The notes: generated from the letters alone by a model not told the origin. Numbered from the stretch's first letter, positions 33,750 through 41,956 are shown. The stretch is DNA of 47,281 nt from Bacteroidales bacterium UBA1714 (GCA_002317295.1 DCIY01000011.1:1-47281), one strand, 5' to 3'. Numbers and translations: made by a program.

Positions 33750-35765
33750 ATGAAAAAAATTATTTTGCTTCTTTCTGCAGTCGTGGTTTCTTGGATGGCA
33801 TATGCACAATTGCCTTACGAACACACCATGACCAAAGAGGATTTTGACACCCCTACGACGGTATTTTCGCAAGCCGGTGAGGTGACGTGGAACAGTATTG
33901 GAACCTCTGCCCTCAAGGGAATGTACATGGGTAAACTGGTGGTTATCGGTGATGCCCAAACCCATTCGGCCGTAGTGGCTTTACCCCATGATGGTATTCC
34001 AGACAAGGTGTTCTTTGCTTATGGTGCTATCGGAGATGCCAGTGTATTGACCGTGTATGAGTCTCCGGACCATGAGAACTGGACCGGTGTGTGGACGCAC
34101 CAGGGCAAGGCATTATCCTTAACGCTGCCTCGTGACAGTTCTGTACTCAAGAAGAATACCCGTTACCTCAAGTTTGAGTATTCCGGTAAAGCCTACGGTA
34201 TGTTTGGCGAAATCAAAGTAACAGAGCGCGTCAGCATTGCCACCAGCATCGATGAATACCAGTTCCCTACAGCCATGGTGGATGATTTGGCTGCCAACAA
34301 GAATGTTACCGTTACCTGGACCAATATTGTGGCCAATGTGACTTCGACGGATCCTTCGTTTACGGTGAATCCTTCTACCATTGGTCAAAAGAATCTGGAG
34401 GACCAAAAAACGACCATGGTGATTACCTTCAACCACGATGTGGCCGGTGAACACGCAGCCGATATTGTGTTGTCCGATGGTAAACACAGTGCGACCATTC
34501 ACGTGACGGGTACCACCAAAAAGTACGAACAAACGCTGTATTGGAATCAAACCATTGGTGACCTGATGACCGTGCAAACGCTGCAACTCAATGCGTACAC
34601 CAATTATTCGTTGCCTATTGAGTACCATTCCAGCGATTCGTCCATAGCCTATGTCAACGAGTCAGGTCAACTGATTCCGGTTTGTGCCGGTGAGGTAACC
34701 ATTACCGCTTACCAACCGGGTAACTATAAGTACGAGGCCACGGAAAAGATCTCCAAGAGCCTGCGTATCCTTAAGTCGGATCCTATCGTTGCGTTGAGCG
34801 TCAACAACCTCGTTTATGGTCAGCCTCTGAGCGCTGCTACCATCTTGGTGGATAGCAAGATTTCGGGTACTACTTCCTGGTATCAGATCTCCAAGGATTC
34901 GATTCTGGATGCCGACAAGTACGATTTGCAGGTACTGTTCTCACCCGATGACAGTTGTGCTTACAATGCCATTGTTAAGCATGTACAACTGACGGTAGAC
35001 AAAGCGGTTCAGACCATTACCTGGAATCAGGCAGTCACCACCCTGAAGATGAGTGATACCCTGGCCCTAACCGCCACCCTGACCAGTGGTTTGGATGTTA
35101 CCTATGCCAAGACCAATAACAATGTCAATATTGAAGGCAGCAAATTGATTGGTATATCCGAAGGTGGTGTCCTGTTGGTTGCTTTCCATTTGGGCAACAA
35201 GAACTACCTGCCCACGACCATTGTCATGAAAGACTTCACGGTGGCCGGAGGTGTATCGCCGATTACGCCTATCTATGTACACGATACCGTATATGTACAC
35301 GACAGCGTATACGTGCACGACACGCTCTATCTGCGCGATACCTTGTACAGAGTGGACACGCTCTATCTGCGCGACACCTTGTACAGAGTGGACACGCTCT
35401 ATATCCCCGTTCATGATACGCTCTATATCCCCGTACATGATACCATCTTTGTAGAGGTTCATGACAGTATCTATATTCCGGTTCACGATACCATTTATCA
35501 ACAGGTTCACGATACCATCTTTGTAGAGGTGCACGACACCATCTATCAGCCTGTTCATGACACCATCTATATTCCGGTTCACGATACCGTTTATATCGAG
35601 GTACACGACACCATCTATATCAAACCGGAAGATCCGACGAATATCATGGAAGCGCCACAAACCGACAACCAAAAGGTTGACGTACAAAAGTACGTTCGCA
35701 ACGGAATGGTATACATTCGTCGCGAGGACGTTATCTATGATCCGGAAGGAAAGAAAATGAGATAA
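33750..35765 (+). CDS. Secreted Ig-like protein with Y-x-x-(V)-H-D-T repeat stalk
   Basis: A 671-residue exported protein with a signal peptide (MKKIILLLSAVVVSWMAYAQ). Residues from about 160 to 505 look like consecutive beta-sandwich Ig-like domains (HSSDSSIAYVNESGQLIPVCAGEVTITAY is Big_2-like). Residues about 508-624 are a repeat stalk: seven hexapeptides (Y-x-x-D-T-[ILV]) followed by nine octapeptides (Y-x-x-V-H-D-T-[ILV]). The last 40 residues include VRNGMVYIRREDVIYDPEGKKM, a pattern common at the C termini of Bacteroidota secreted proteins. I infer a surface or periplasm-spanning protein; the function is unknown. It has its own promoter and converges with the DAHP synthase gene, 9 bp apart. 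Confidence 0.8.
   Translation: MKKIILLLSAVVVSWMAYAQLPYEHTMTKEDFDTPTTVFSQAGEVTWNSIGTSALKGMYMGKLVVIGDAQTHSAVVALPHDGIPDKVFFAYGAIGDASVLTVYESPDHENWTGVWTHQGKALSLTLPRDSSVLKKNTRYLKFEYSGKAYGMFGEIKVTERVSIATSIDEYQFPTAMVDDLAANKNVTVTWTNIVANVTSTDPSFTVNPSTIGQKNLEDQKTTMVITFNHDVAGEHAADIVLSDGKHSATIHVTGTTKKYEQTLYWNQTIGDLMTVQTLQLNAYTNYSLPIEYHSSDSSIAYVNESGQLIPVCAGEVTITAYQPGNYKYEATEKISKSLRILKSDPIVALSVNNLVYGQPLSAATILVDSKISGTTSWYQISKDSILDADKYDLQVLFSPDDSCAYNAIVKHVQLTVDKAVQTITWNQAVTTLKMSDTLALTATLTSGLDVTYAKTNNNVNIEGSKLIGISEGGVLLVAFHLGNKNYLPTTIVMKDFTVAGGVSPITPIYVHDTVYVHDSVYVHDTLYLRDTLYRVDTLYLRDTLYRVDTLYIPVHDTLYIPVHDTIFVEVHDSIYIPVHDTIYQQVHDTIFVEVHDTIYQPVHDTIYIPVHDTVYIEVHDTIYIKPEDPTNIMEAPQTDNQKVDVQKYVRNGMVYIRREDVIYDPEGKKMR
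35271..35622 (+). repeat. Coding tandem repeat (HDT stalk)
   Basis: Imperfect 18-bp then 24-bp direct repeats encode sixteen units. The first seven units are 6 residues long and the last nine are 8, so the strand phase (even period) is kept when the period changes. Typical words are GTACACGATACC and GTTCATGATACC. Nucleotide identity between units is moderate, so this is an old expansion with some recent copies (for example the duplicated YLRDTL-YRVDTL pair). Confidence 0.85.
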
Positions 35766-35774
35766 AACCTAAGA

Positions 35775-36774
35775 TTACGACTGTACACGGACACTCTCCG
35801 TGTGCAGCGTTTTCATCATCGTGGTCACAGCATCGGGACTCAGTCCTATATGTTGTGACCATTTTATTCGGCGTTCGAGTATTTGTTCAAAGCGCTGCGG
35901 CTGAAGAACCTGCATATGATGGTGGCGCTTGTATTCGCCAATCTGACGACAGATATCCATACGGTGGCTGATCATCTCCCACAACGCATCATCCGTCTCG
36001 TCAATCATCGCCCTCAACCACAATAACTCCTCCTCATCGCCTTCTCGCCTTAGGGCTTTGCCCGTCGCCTCATCGCCTTTCGCTACGAGAGCAGCGGCTT
36101 GAGCCGGCGTCACCTGCTGCTGTGCATCCGACAACGCCTGTTCTGGGCAGGTATGCACCTCCAACATGGCACCGCTGTAATGCAATGTTTGAGCCGTGTC
36201 TAAGATAGCAGCAATGCCTTCTCGCTGGCCGCACAAATGGCTGGCATCGATCATCAATGGCAAATCAGGTCGTTGCTGATGAAGGGTATACGCCATCTCC
36301 CAACAGGGACGATGGTTGCAGCCCCGATGAATGGGAATAACCGGCATATGGGTAGCCTCCAGACGTTGGATATTGCCTAACCACAGCGCGGCATCTTCGT
36401 GCATGGGGTTTTTGATAAAAATACCCTGTATGCCTTTGCAACCCTGCAGCGCATCGGCCAGTTGTTGAACGGCAATGGGGTTGGTACAAGTGCGTGCTCC
36501 TATCCACAAATAATCGATTTGGGCCTGCACAGCAGCCTGTACCTGCTCCACCGTGGCCACTTCTGTGGCCACAGGAATGGACAGCTCGCGTTTCACCCGC
36601 TGCAACCACGATAGGGCAGGAAGACCTGCTCCCTGAAACGTGGCAGGCGATGTGCGGGGTTTCCAAACTCCTGCGCGATAGATAAAAGGGCAATCGCCCA
36701 TGACGCTTTTCAGCTCACGGGCGGTTGTCAGTACCTGCTCCTCCGATTCTGCGGCACAAGGACCGAGTATCCAT
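35775..36774 (-). CDS. 3-deoxy-7-phosphoheptulonate synthase / chorismate mutase fusion, start disrupted
   Basis: A bifunctional enzyme of the shikimate pathway: an aldolase domain making DAHP from PEP and erythrose-4-P, then an AroQ-type chorismate mutase (MIDETDDALWEMISHRMDICRQIGEYKRHHHMQVLQPQRFEQIL). Aldolase marks: GPCAAES, YRAGVWKPRTSPATFQG, VATEVAT, YLWIGARTCTNP, IKNPMH, IHRGCN and DASHLCGQ. The first in-frame ATG (36701) comes after the essential GPCAAES segment. No ATG, GTG or TTG lies in frame upstream, but an ATG at 36774-36772 would enter the frame if one base were absent. The linker between the two domains carries an in-frame repeat insertion (36027-36085). It follows valS by about 10 nt and is probably cotranscribed. 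Confidence 0.85.
36027..36085. repeat. In-frame hairpin-repeat insertion in the DAHP synthase linker
   Basis: On the coding strand this reads as GGCGATGAGGCGA, then CGGGC-AAA-GCCCTA (the same hairpin as 29344-29354), then AGGCGAGAAGGCGATGAGG. It encodes Gly/Asp/Glu/Arg-rich residues between the aldolase and mutase domains (GDEATGKALRREGDEEE). The GGCGATGAGG words recur at 41243-41288 in the binding lipoprotein. Confidence 0.8.
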
Positions 36775-36784
36775 ATGGGAGTGC

Positions 36785-39457
36785 TTATTTTCGTAAAGCG
36801 GCAATATTCTCTTCCAGAGTCTGGATGCGCTGTTCGGCATCCGCTTTTTTCTTGCGTTCCAATTCGACCACTTCGGGTTTGGCATTCTGTACAAAGCGTT
36901 CGTTGCTCAACTTAGCCATGACCCCACGAAGGAAACCACGCTGGTGCTCCAAATCGGCTTCCAGTTTGGCAATCTCTTCGTCCACATTGATAAACTGATC
37001 CAACGGAACACTGAACTCGTCGGTTCCAACAATAAACGATGCTGCGGCAGCCGGTTTGTCGCCACCTACCACCATATCACAGTTGGCCAGTTTGCTGACC
37101 AGTTCTGTCATCTCAAAGGGGGCAATCAGCGTCAGACGCTCTTTGGGTGCAATGTTCTTGGAGGCGCGGATATTACGCACACCCGTAATCACCTGCTTAA
37201 CCGCTTCCATGGCTGCCAAGCGCTCGCCCTTGGAATCCATTTTCAGGAACTCTTCACTGTCCCAGTCCGACTGGTCTTCGCTCATAATCGTCTCGCCATC
37301 TTTGCGTTCCGCCAGATTGTGCCACAACTCTTCGGTAATAAACGGCATGAACGGATGCAGCAAACGAAGCATACGCTCAAAGAATACCTTGGTGGCGTCC
37401 AAGGTCTGGCGACAAATAGGCTCGCCATACGCAGGCTTAACCATCTCCAGATACCAGGAACTGAATTCATCGGTAAAGAGTTTGTAAATGGCCATCAGCG
37501 CTTCGCTCAGACGGTATTTGCTGAACAAATCCGCCACCTCCTGCTCCGTTTTGCTCAGCAGCAGCGTAAACCAGGTCACGGCGACGCGATCTGCCATCGG
37601 AGCTTCATCCTTCTCCACCACACTCCAACCGTCTAACAGGCGGAAACAGTTCCAAATCTTATTGTTGAAATTGCGACCCTGCTCGCACAAACTTTCGTCA
37701 AACAGGATATCGTTGCCTGCAGGGGCGCTGAGCATCATACCCATACGCACACCATCCGCTCCGTAATTCTCAATCAGATCCAACGGGTCAGGACTGTTAC
37801 CCAACGATTTGGACATCTTGCGACCCAGTTTGTCGCGCACGATACCCGTGAAGTACACATGCTTAAACGGCATCTGACCCTGATATTCATATCCGGCCAT
37901 AATCATACGGGCTACCCAGAAGAAGATGATATCCGGACCGGTAACCAAATCGGCCGTGGGGTAGTAATAACGAATCTCTTCATTATCCGGGTGCTCAATG
38001 CCGTCAAACAGCGAGATGGGCCACAACCAACTCGAGAACCAGGTGTCCAAAGCACCTTCGTCCTGGACATAATCGCCCTCAGGAGCCGTTTCGCTGACAA
38101 TAATCTTGTCATTGGGATAGTTCTCAAGACCGGTTTGCTCCAACAGCGCCCGATCATAATAGGCGGGAATACGATGTCCCCACCACAGTTGGCGGGAGAT
38201 GCACCAGTCTTTGATGTTCTCTAACCAGTTACGATAGGTGTTCTTGTATTTGGCAGGATAAAACTCAATATCATCGCTCATCACCGGTGGCAAAGCAATA
38301 TCGGCAAAGTGCTGCATGCGCAGGAACCATTGCAACGACAACCGGGGTTCAATGGGCACATTGGTGCGCTCCGAATAACCCACTTTATTATCGTAGTCTT
38401 CCACTTTCTCCACCAATCCCAATGCCTGCAAATCGTCCATAATCTGCTGACGGCATTCGAAACGGTCCATGCTATGGAACTTATTCAAATCCAACCCCTT
38501 ATACGGCAACTCTTCGGCCATCAGTTCACTCAGGTTCAGATGCGCATCCGGAGTGAAAATATCGATTGTTCTCAGGTCATATTTCTGCCCCAATGCGTAG
38601 TCGTTCACATCATGCGCCGGTGTCACTTTCAGACAACCCGTACCAAAACCGATTTCCACATATCGGTCTTCGATAATCGGTATCACACGACCTACTCCCG
38701 GAACGATGACATGTTTGCCCCGCAGCCACTGATTCTTTTCCTCTTTGGGGTTGATGCACACTGCTATATCTCCCCAGATGGTCTCGGGACGAGTGGTAGC
38801 CACTACGGCATAATCGGCACCCGTTTCGGGATTGACCACACCCTCTTCGGCCACTTTGTATTGGAGATAATAGAACTTCGAATGCTCCTCGTGATAGATT
38901 ACCTCCTCATCACTCAAGGCCGTCTGACGCTCCGGATCCCAGTTTACCATGCGCAAGCCCCTGTAAATAAGGCCCTTGTTATACAGGTCGCAGAATACCT
39001 TAATCACCGCTTTGCTGCGGGTTTCATCCATCGTAAAGGCCGTACGATCCCAATCGCAGGAACAACCTAATTTGCGCAACTGCTTGAGAATAATTCCTCC
39101 GTGCTCGTCGGTCCAATCCCAGGCATGACGCAGAAACTGCTCACGGGTCAAATCGCTCTTATTGATGCCTTGCTCCTTGAGACGCTTAATCACCTTGGCT
39201 TCGGTAGCAATGGAAGCGTGGTCGGTTCCGGGTACCCAGCATGCATTCTTGCCCTCAATGCGGGCGCGACGAACCAATATATCCTGTATGGTCTCGTTCA
39301 GTACATGTCCCATATGCAACACACCGGTGACATTGGGTGGGGGAATAACAACCGTATAGGCTTCACGGCCATCGGGTTCACTGTGAAAAACGTGATGATC
39401 CAGCCAGTACTGATACCAGCGTGCTTCAATGTCTTTAGGGCTATATTTGCTGTCCAT
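36785..39457 (-). CDS. valS: Valine--tRNA ligase
   Basis: An 890-residue class I aminoacyl-tRNA synthetase. The HIGH-type motif is PPPNVTGVLHMGH (38-50). The editing (CP1) domain has VATTRPETIWGD and TGCLKVTPAHDVNDY. KMSKS is at 547-551. The C-terminal arm forms a coiled coil (VDEEIAKLEADLEHQRGFLRGVMAKL ... AEQRIQTLEEN), all typical of ValRS. Complete. It is read from its own promoter (39485-39516), divergent from the CBM9-like gene. The DAHP synthase gene follows directly. Confidence 0.98.
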   Translation of the reverse strand: MDSKYSPKDIEARWYQYWLDHHVFHSEPDGREAYTVVIPPPNVTGVLHMGHVLNETIQDILVRRARIEGKNACWVPGTDHASIATEAKVIKRLKEQGINKSDLTREQFLRHAWDWTDEHGGIILKQLRKLGCSCDWDRTAFTMDETRSKAVIKVFCDLYNKGLIYRGLRMVNWDPERQTALSDEEVIYHEEHSKFYYLQYKVAEEGVVNPETGADYAVVATTRPETIWGDIAVCINPKEEKNQWLRGKHVIVPGVGRVIPIIEDRYVEIGFGTGCLKVTPAHDVNDYALGQKYDLRTIDIFTPDAHLNLSELMAEELPYKGLDLNKFHSMDRFECRQQIMDDLQALGLVEKVEDYDNKVGYSERTNVPIEPRLSLQWFLRMQHFADIALPPVMSDDIEFYPAKYKNTYRNWLENIKDWCISRQLWWGHRIPAYYDRALLEQTGLENYPNDKIIVSETAPEGDYVQDEGALDTWFSSWLWPISLFDGIEHPDNEEIRYYYPTADLVTGPDIIFFWVARMIMAGYEYQGQMPFKHVYFTGIVRDKLGRKMSKSLGNSPDPLDLIENYGADGVRMGMMLSAPAGNDILFDESLCEQGRNFNNKIWNCFRLLDGWSVVEKDEAPMADRVAVTWFTLLLSKTEQEVADLFSKYRLSEALMAIYKLFTDEFSSWYLEMVKPAYGEPICRQTLDATKVFFERMLRLLHPFMPFITEELWHNLAERKDGETIMSEDQSDWDSEEFLKMDSKGERLAAMEAVKQVITGVRNIRASKNIAPKERLTLIAPFEMTELVSKLANCDMVVGGDKPAAAASFIVGTDEFSVPLDQFINVDEEIAKLEADLEHQRGFLRGVMAKLSNERFVQNAKPEVVELERKKKADAEQRIQTLEENIAALRK

Positions 39458-39484
39458 AGTAAGTTGAAATTACAAAAAATCGTG

Positions 39485-39516
39485 CAAAATTAACAAAAAA
39501 TGATGAGAGTTCCAAA
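39485..39516 (-). promoter_or_regulatory. Promoter of valS
   Basis: Minus strand: TTTG (39516-39513), 20-nt spacer, TAATTTTG (39492-39485). The leader to the ATG at 39457 is about 25 nt. Divergent from the promoter at 39542-39573, with 25 bp between the two. Confidence 0.8.
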
Positions 39517-39541
39517 TATTTGAGACAAAATGTGCGGAAAA

Positions 39542-39573
39542 TTTGCGTATATGAACGAATAACCGTACTTTTG
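39542..39573 (+). promoter_or_regulatory. Promoter of the CBM9-like gene
   Basis: TTTG (39542-39545), 20-nt spacer, TACTTTTG (39566-39573). The ATG at 39594 is 20 nt downstream. Confidence 0.8.
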
Positions 39574-39593
39574 CAGTCTAATACGCAACATCC

Positions 39594-40202
39594 ATGTGGA
39601 CATTATTACTCATTCAGATTCTTCATATTGCCTGTGTCAACTGGCAAGAGTCTTATCCTTATTGTCCCCAGGCAACGGTAGAAGTCAGTTGCTCGGACGA
39701 TTCTCTGTTTTTGCATTGGCGAGTCGATGAACTCAATGTTCGGGCTACGGTGAAACGGGATGGCGGCCCTGTCTATACGGACAGTGCGGCCGAGTTTTTT
39801 TGCCTGCTGCCCGATGGGCGCTATGCCAATTTTGAATTCAACTGCCTGGGCTATTGTCTGAGCGAGATACAGCACTATATGGGTGATCCCAATCGCACCA
39901 GATGCACGCGGGAAAAGTATGATCAGATATCCCGTTCGGCGAGTTTGGGCAGAGACAGCCTGGGTTCCATCGATGGTTTGACGCATTGGGAATTGCAAAC
40001 AGCCATCCCCTTGCATTGGTTATTGCCCGAAGATGCTTGGGACGAGCAGGGACAATTACGGACAGGAACCAGCGTGATGTGTAATTTCTACCTGTGTGCC
40101 GACCAGTCCCTTTCGCCACACTATGTATCCTGGGCTCCTATTCACACACCGCGGCCTGCCTTCCACAAACCGGAGTTTTTTCAGCCGTTACAACTGCGCT
40201 AA
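39594..40202 (+). CDS. Carbohydrate-binding family 9-like protein
   Basis: A 202-residue beta-rich protein. The pattern DSLFLHWRVDELNVRA, VYTDSAAEFFCLLPDGRYANFEFNCLG, GLTHWELQTAIPLHWL and the ending PHYVSWAPIHTPRPAFHKPEFFQPL matches Bacteroidota CBM9-like (DOMON-type) proteins, which bind sugars or occasionally haem-like ligands. The N terminus (MWTLLLIQILHIACVNWQ) is hydrophobic but short for a signal peptide, so location is uncertain. It has its own promoter and its stop codon overlaps that of the convergent binding lipoprotein. No partner enzyme is nearby. Confidence 0.78.
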   Translation: MWTLLLIQILHIACVNWQESYPYCPQATVEVSCSDDSLFLHWRVDELNVRATVKRDGGPVYTDSAAEFFCLLPDGRYANFEFNCLGYCLSEIQHYMGDPNRTRCTREKYDQISRSASLGRDSLGSIDGLTHWELQTAIPLHWLLPEDAWDEQGQLRTGTSVMCNFYLCADQSLSPHYVSWAPIHTPRPAFHKPEFFQPLQLR

Positions 40203-41353
40203 CGCAGCGAGTCTGCGTACATCAGTTCGCGTGTACAAGTGGGGTGGGGGTGAAAGATTTGAATCATATCCTCCAGTATCTCGTCGGGGTGCACCACACC
40301 TCGCTCCCAAAAGTCGTTTCCGCCTTCTCGGGTAGCGCGTTTCATCAAATGATACACCTGCCCTGTTTGGTAAGCCGCTATCCAGGTGTGCTTGTGATCC
40401 ATTTGCGCCAACTCTTCCCGACTCCTGGCCTGAACACCTATCCACACCTGCGCCTGACTATACTCCCTCAGCACCTTCTCCGTCGTCATCGGCACACTCT
40501 TCGCCCCTTCACCTTTCACCATTAACCTTTCACCTTTCACCGTTAACCTTTCACCATTCACCGTTAACCTTTCACCATTCACCATTAACCTTTCACCTTT
40601 CACCGTTACTCTCCCTCCCGCATCTTGTATCAACCTTCCCATAAAACTATTCTCCCCCGGCACATACCATGTTCCTCGGAAGTCCTGTCCGGACAATACA
40701 AGTATGGGGTGGGTATTGGATGACATGGAGTCGGCCAATGATTCATAGCGTTGTCTGACTGCCTGAAATAGGCTATCCGCTTTCGCTTCCTGGCCCAAAA
40801 TCGCTCCCACCAACCGAATCCATTCGGCGCGTCCCAATGGATGCGTTTCCTGCCATTCATTGTTGTAAATCAATGGGATACCGAGTTTCTGAATCGGTTC
40901 CCAGGTCTTGTCACCGGGGGCATAACAACACACCATCATCGCCGAAGGTTGGCATTGGAGGATGCGTTCTATGCTGGGTGTCATGGCATCGCCCAACTCC
41001 ATGATTTTCGGGTCTTGGCCCAATGAGTACAACAGACTCTTGTTGCATGCTCCCACAATCTGATGACTGCAACCCAACTCCTCAATCATCCCCGCCTGCG
41101 TGCACGAAGAGATGGCGATGGAAGTCATCGGATGATTCAGCGCATACACCGCCTGCACCTGATTGGGCTGCCACGGCGAATACACCACCGCCACGCGACC
41201 GCTGTCGGTATCCACCAACTCGAACCCCGTGGCATAGGCATTGCCTTTTGCCTCATCGCCTCTTCGCCTCATCGCCTCATCGCCTCTGGTGCACCCAACG
41301 CACCCGAGCACGCTGAGCAGAATGAATATGTATAATACTTGTTTCAGCATCAT
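40199..41353 (-). CDS. ABC-type substrate-binding lipoprotein (cobalamin/iron-siderophore type)
   Basis: About 384 residues. The N terminus (MMLKQVLYIFILLSVLGC) is a lipoprotein signal with Cys18 the likely lipidated residue. The two-lobed fold of the BtuF/FhuD class is suggested by SIAISSCTQAGMIEELGC, VGACNKSLLYS, PSIERILQCQPSAMMVCCY and IPLIYNNEWQETHPLGRAEWI. It would deliver a metal chelate or cobalamin to an inner-membrane permease, but none is adjacent. Two repeat insertions sit in frame: a GGCGATGAGG array just after the signal peptide and a 7-residue x4 repeat around residues 248-281. The start at 41353 is chosen because a longer TTG start lies in the promoter. Confidence 0.85.
   Translation of the reverse strand: MMLKQVLYIFILLSVLGCVGCTRGDEAMRRRGDEAKGNAYATGFELVDTDSGRVAVVYSPWQPNQVQAVYALNHPMTSIAISSCTQAGMIEELGCSHQIVGACNKSLLYSLGQDPKIMELGDAMTPSIERILQCQPSAMMVCCYAPGDKTWEPIQKLGIPLIYNNEWQETHPLGRAEWIRLVGAILGQEAKADSLFQAVRQRYESLADSMSSNTHPILVLSGQDFRGTWYVPGENSFMGRLIQDAGGRVTVKGERLMVNGERLTVNGERLTVKGERLMVKGEGAKSVPMTTEKVLREYSQAQVWIGVQARSREELAQMDHKHTWIAAYQTGQVYHLMKRATREGGNDFWERGVVHPDEILEDMIQIFHPHPTCTRELMYADSLR
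40505..40612. repeat. In-frame 21-bp repeat insertion in the binding lipoprotein
   Basis: Four 21-bp units on the minus strand, each close to GTGAAAGGTTAAYGGTGAAW followed by G, encode V-(K/N)-G-E-R-L-(M/T) four times, with partial units at both sides. Units are nearly identical, so the expansion is recent. The period is a multiple of three and the frame stays open. It probably forms a surface loop. Confidence 0.85.
41243..41288. repeat. GGCGATGAGG array after the lipoprotein signal
   Basis: On the coding strand three GGCGATGAGGC words in a row are mixed with GGCGAAGA and encode RGDEAMRRRGDEAKG directly after the lipidation cysteine region. The same word family occurs in the DAHP synthase linker (36027-36085). 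Confidence 0.75.
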
Positions 41354-41362
41354 TGAACACTG

Positions 41363-41394
41363 CAAAGATACAACTATATTTTGACATGTGCAAA
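41363..41394 (-). promoter_or_regulatory. Promoter of the binding lipoprotein
   Basis: Minus strand: TTTG (41394-41391), 20-nt spacer, TATCTTTG (41370-41363). The ATG at 41353 is 9 nt beyond, so the transcript has almost no leader and hence no room for a riboswitch. The spacer begins CACATGTC as in the promoters at 212 and 42251. The promoter lies inside the left arm of the inverted repeat. Confidence 0.8.
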
Positions 41395-41600
41395 TATTTC
41401 AGTACTTTTCTCTATAAAACTTGTCTTATTCCTAAAAAAGTAGACACTTGTCCTAAATTACTTGTCATGTTCCTAAAAACCTTGACATTCATCCTAAATC
41501 AGTTGGCACGTTCTGCCAAACCATTATCCGTAGGCTTATAATCCTCTGTCTTTTTGTACTTTTTTGTAAAAATATTCTATATGGACGTTGTCTTTATGGA

Positions 41601-41632
41601 GTTGCATTGTTGCATTGTTGCATTGTTGCATA
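41601..41632. repeat. GTTGCATT x4 tandem array (left arm)
   Basis: Four consecutive 8-bp copies of GTTGCATT, the last ending in A. The reverse-complement array lies at 41791-41822, so the two could pair as a 30-bp stem around about 160 nt of AT-rich sequence. Confidence 0.85.
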
Positions 41633-41790
41633 ACTTTTGTATTCAAATACTGCATGGTGTCACCTAAAAATAATATATATTATATTATATAATTAATAAT
41701 ACCCCTTTGATTCCCCAAATTTCCTTTTTTTTTACCCCCATTTTTAGACTATTATGGTTGAATTGACACGATTCTGCTTATTTTTATGTG

Positions 41791-41822
41791 CAACAATGCA
41801 ACAATGCAACAATGCAACAATC
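41791..41822. repeat. CAACAATG x4 tandem array (right arm)
   Basis: Four 8-bp copies of CAACAATG (the last ending in C), the inverted counterpart of 41601-41632. The AT-rich interval between the arms contains no gene. Confidence 0.85.
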
Positions 41823-41838
41823 TCTGACAATATTTTCG

Positions 41839-41919
41839 TTGTCGTAGTGGCTTAGCCGCGTGTCGTAGCCGAAGGCGTGTCGTAGTGCGCAGCACGTGTC
41901 GTACGACCTCTGGTCGTTA
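41839..41919. repeat. Hairpin repeat locus C
   Basis: Identical (GT)GTCGTA spacers alternate with four different perfect or near-perfect hairpins, all with 3-nt loops: GTGGC-TTA-GCCGC (41847-41859), GCC-GAA-GGC (41868-41876), GTGC-GCA-GCAC (41885-41895) and CGACC-TCT-GGTCG (41904-41916). Spacers are constant, stems vary with their pairing kept. Confidence 0.8.
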
Positions 41920-41941
41920 AGTATGAGGATAGTGAGAGGAT
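41920..41941. repeat. 22-bp dispersed direct repeat, copy 2
   Basis: Identical to 50-71 and directly adjoining hairpin locus C. Confidence 0.7.
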
Positions 41942-41956
41942 AGTATGCTCTTACTA

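Noticed and set aside
38309..39070. 253-codon open frame antisense to valS
   Set aside because: Shadow frame; valS is complete with all motifs and the opposite strand shows no promoter or domain.
41354..41400. Cobalamin riboswitch before the binding lipoprotein
   Set aside because: The mapped promoter leaves a leader of about 10 nt at most, too short for any riboswitch.
41601..41919. CRISPR-like array
   Set aside because: Repeats are 8 bp, spacers are not unique foreign-like sequences, and in locus C the constant part does not fold while the variable part does. No cas genes are in the window.
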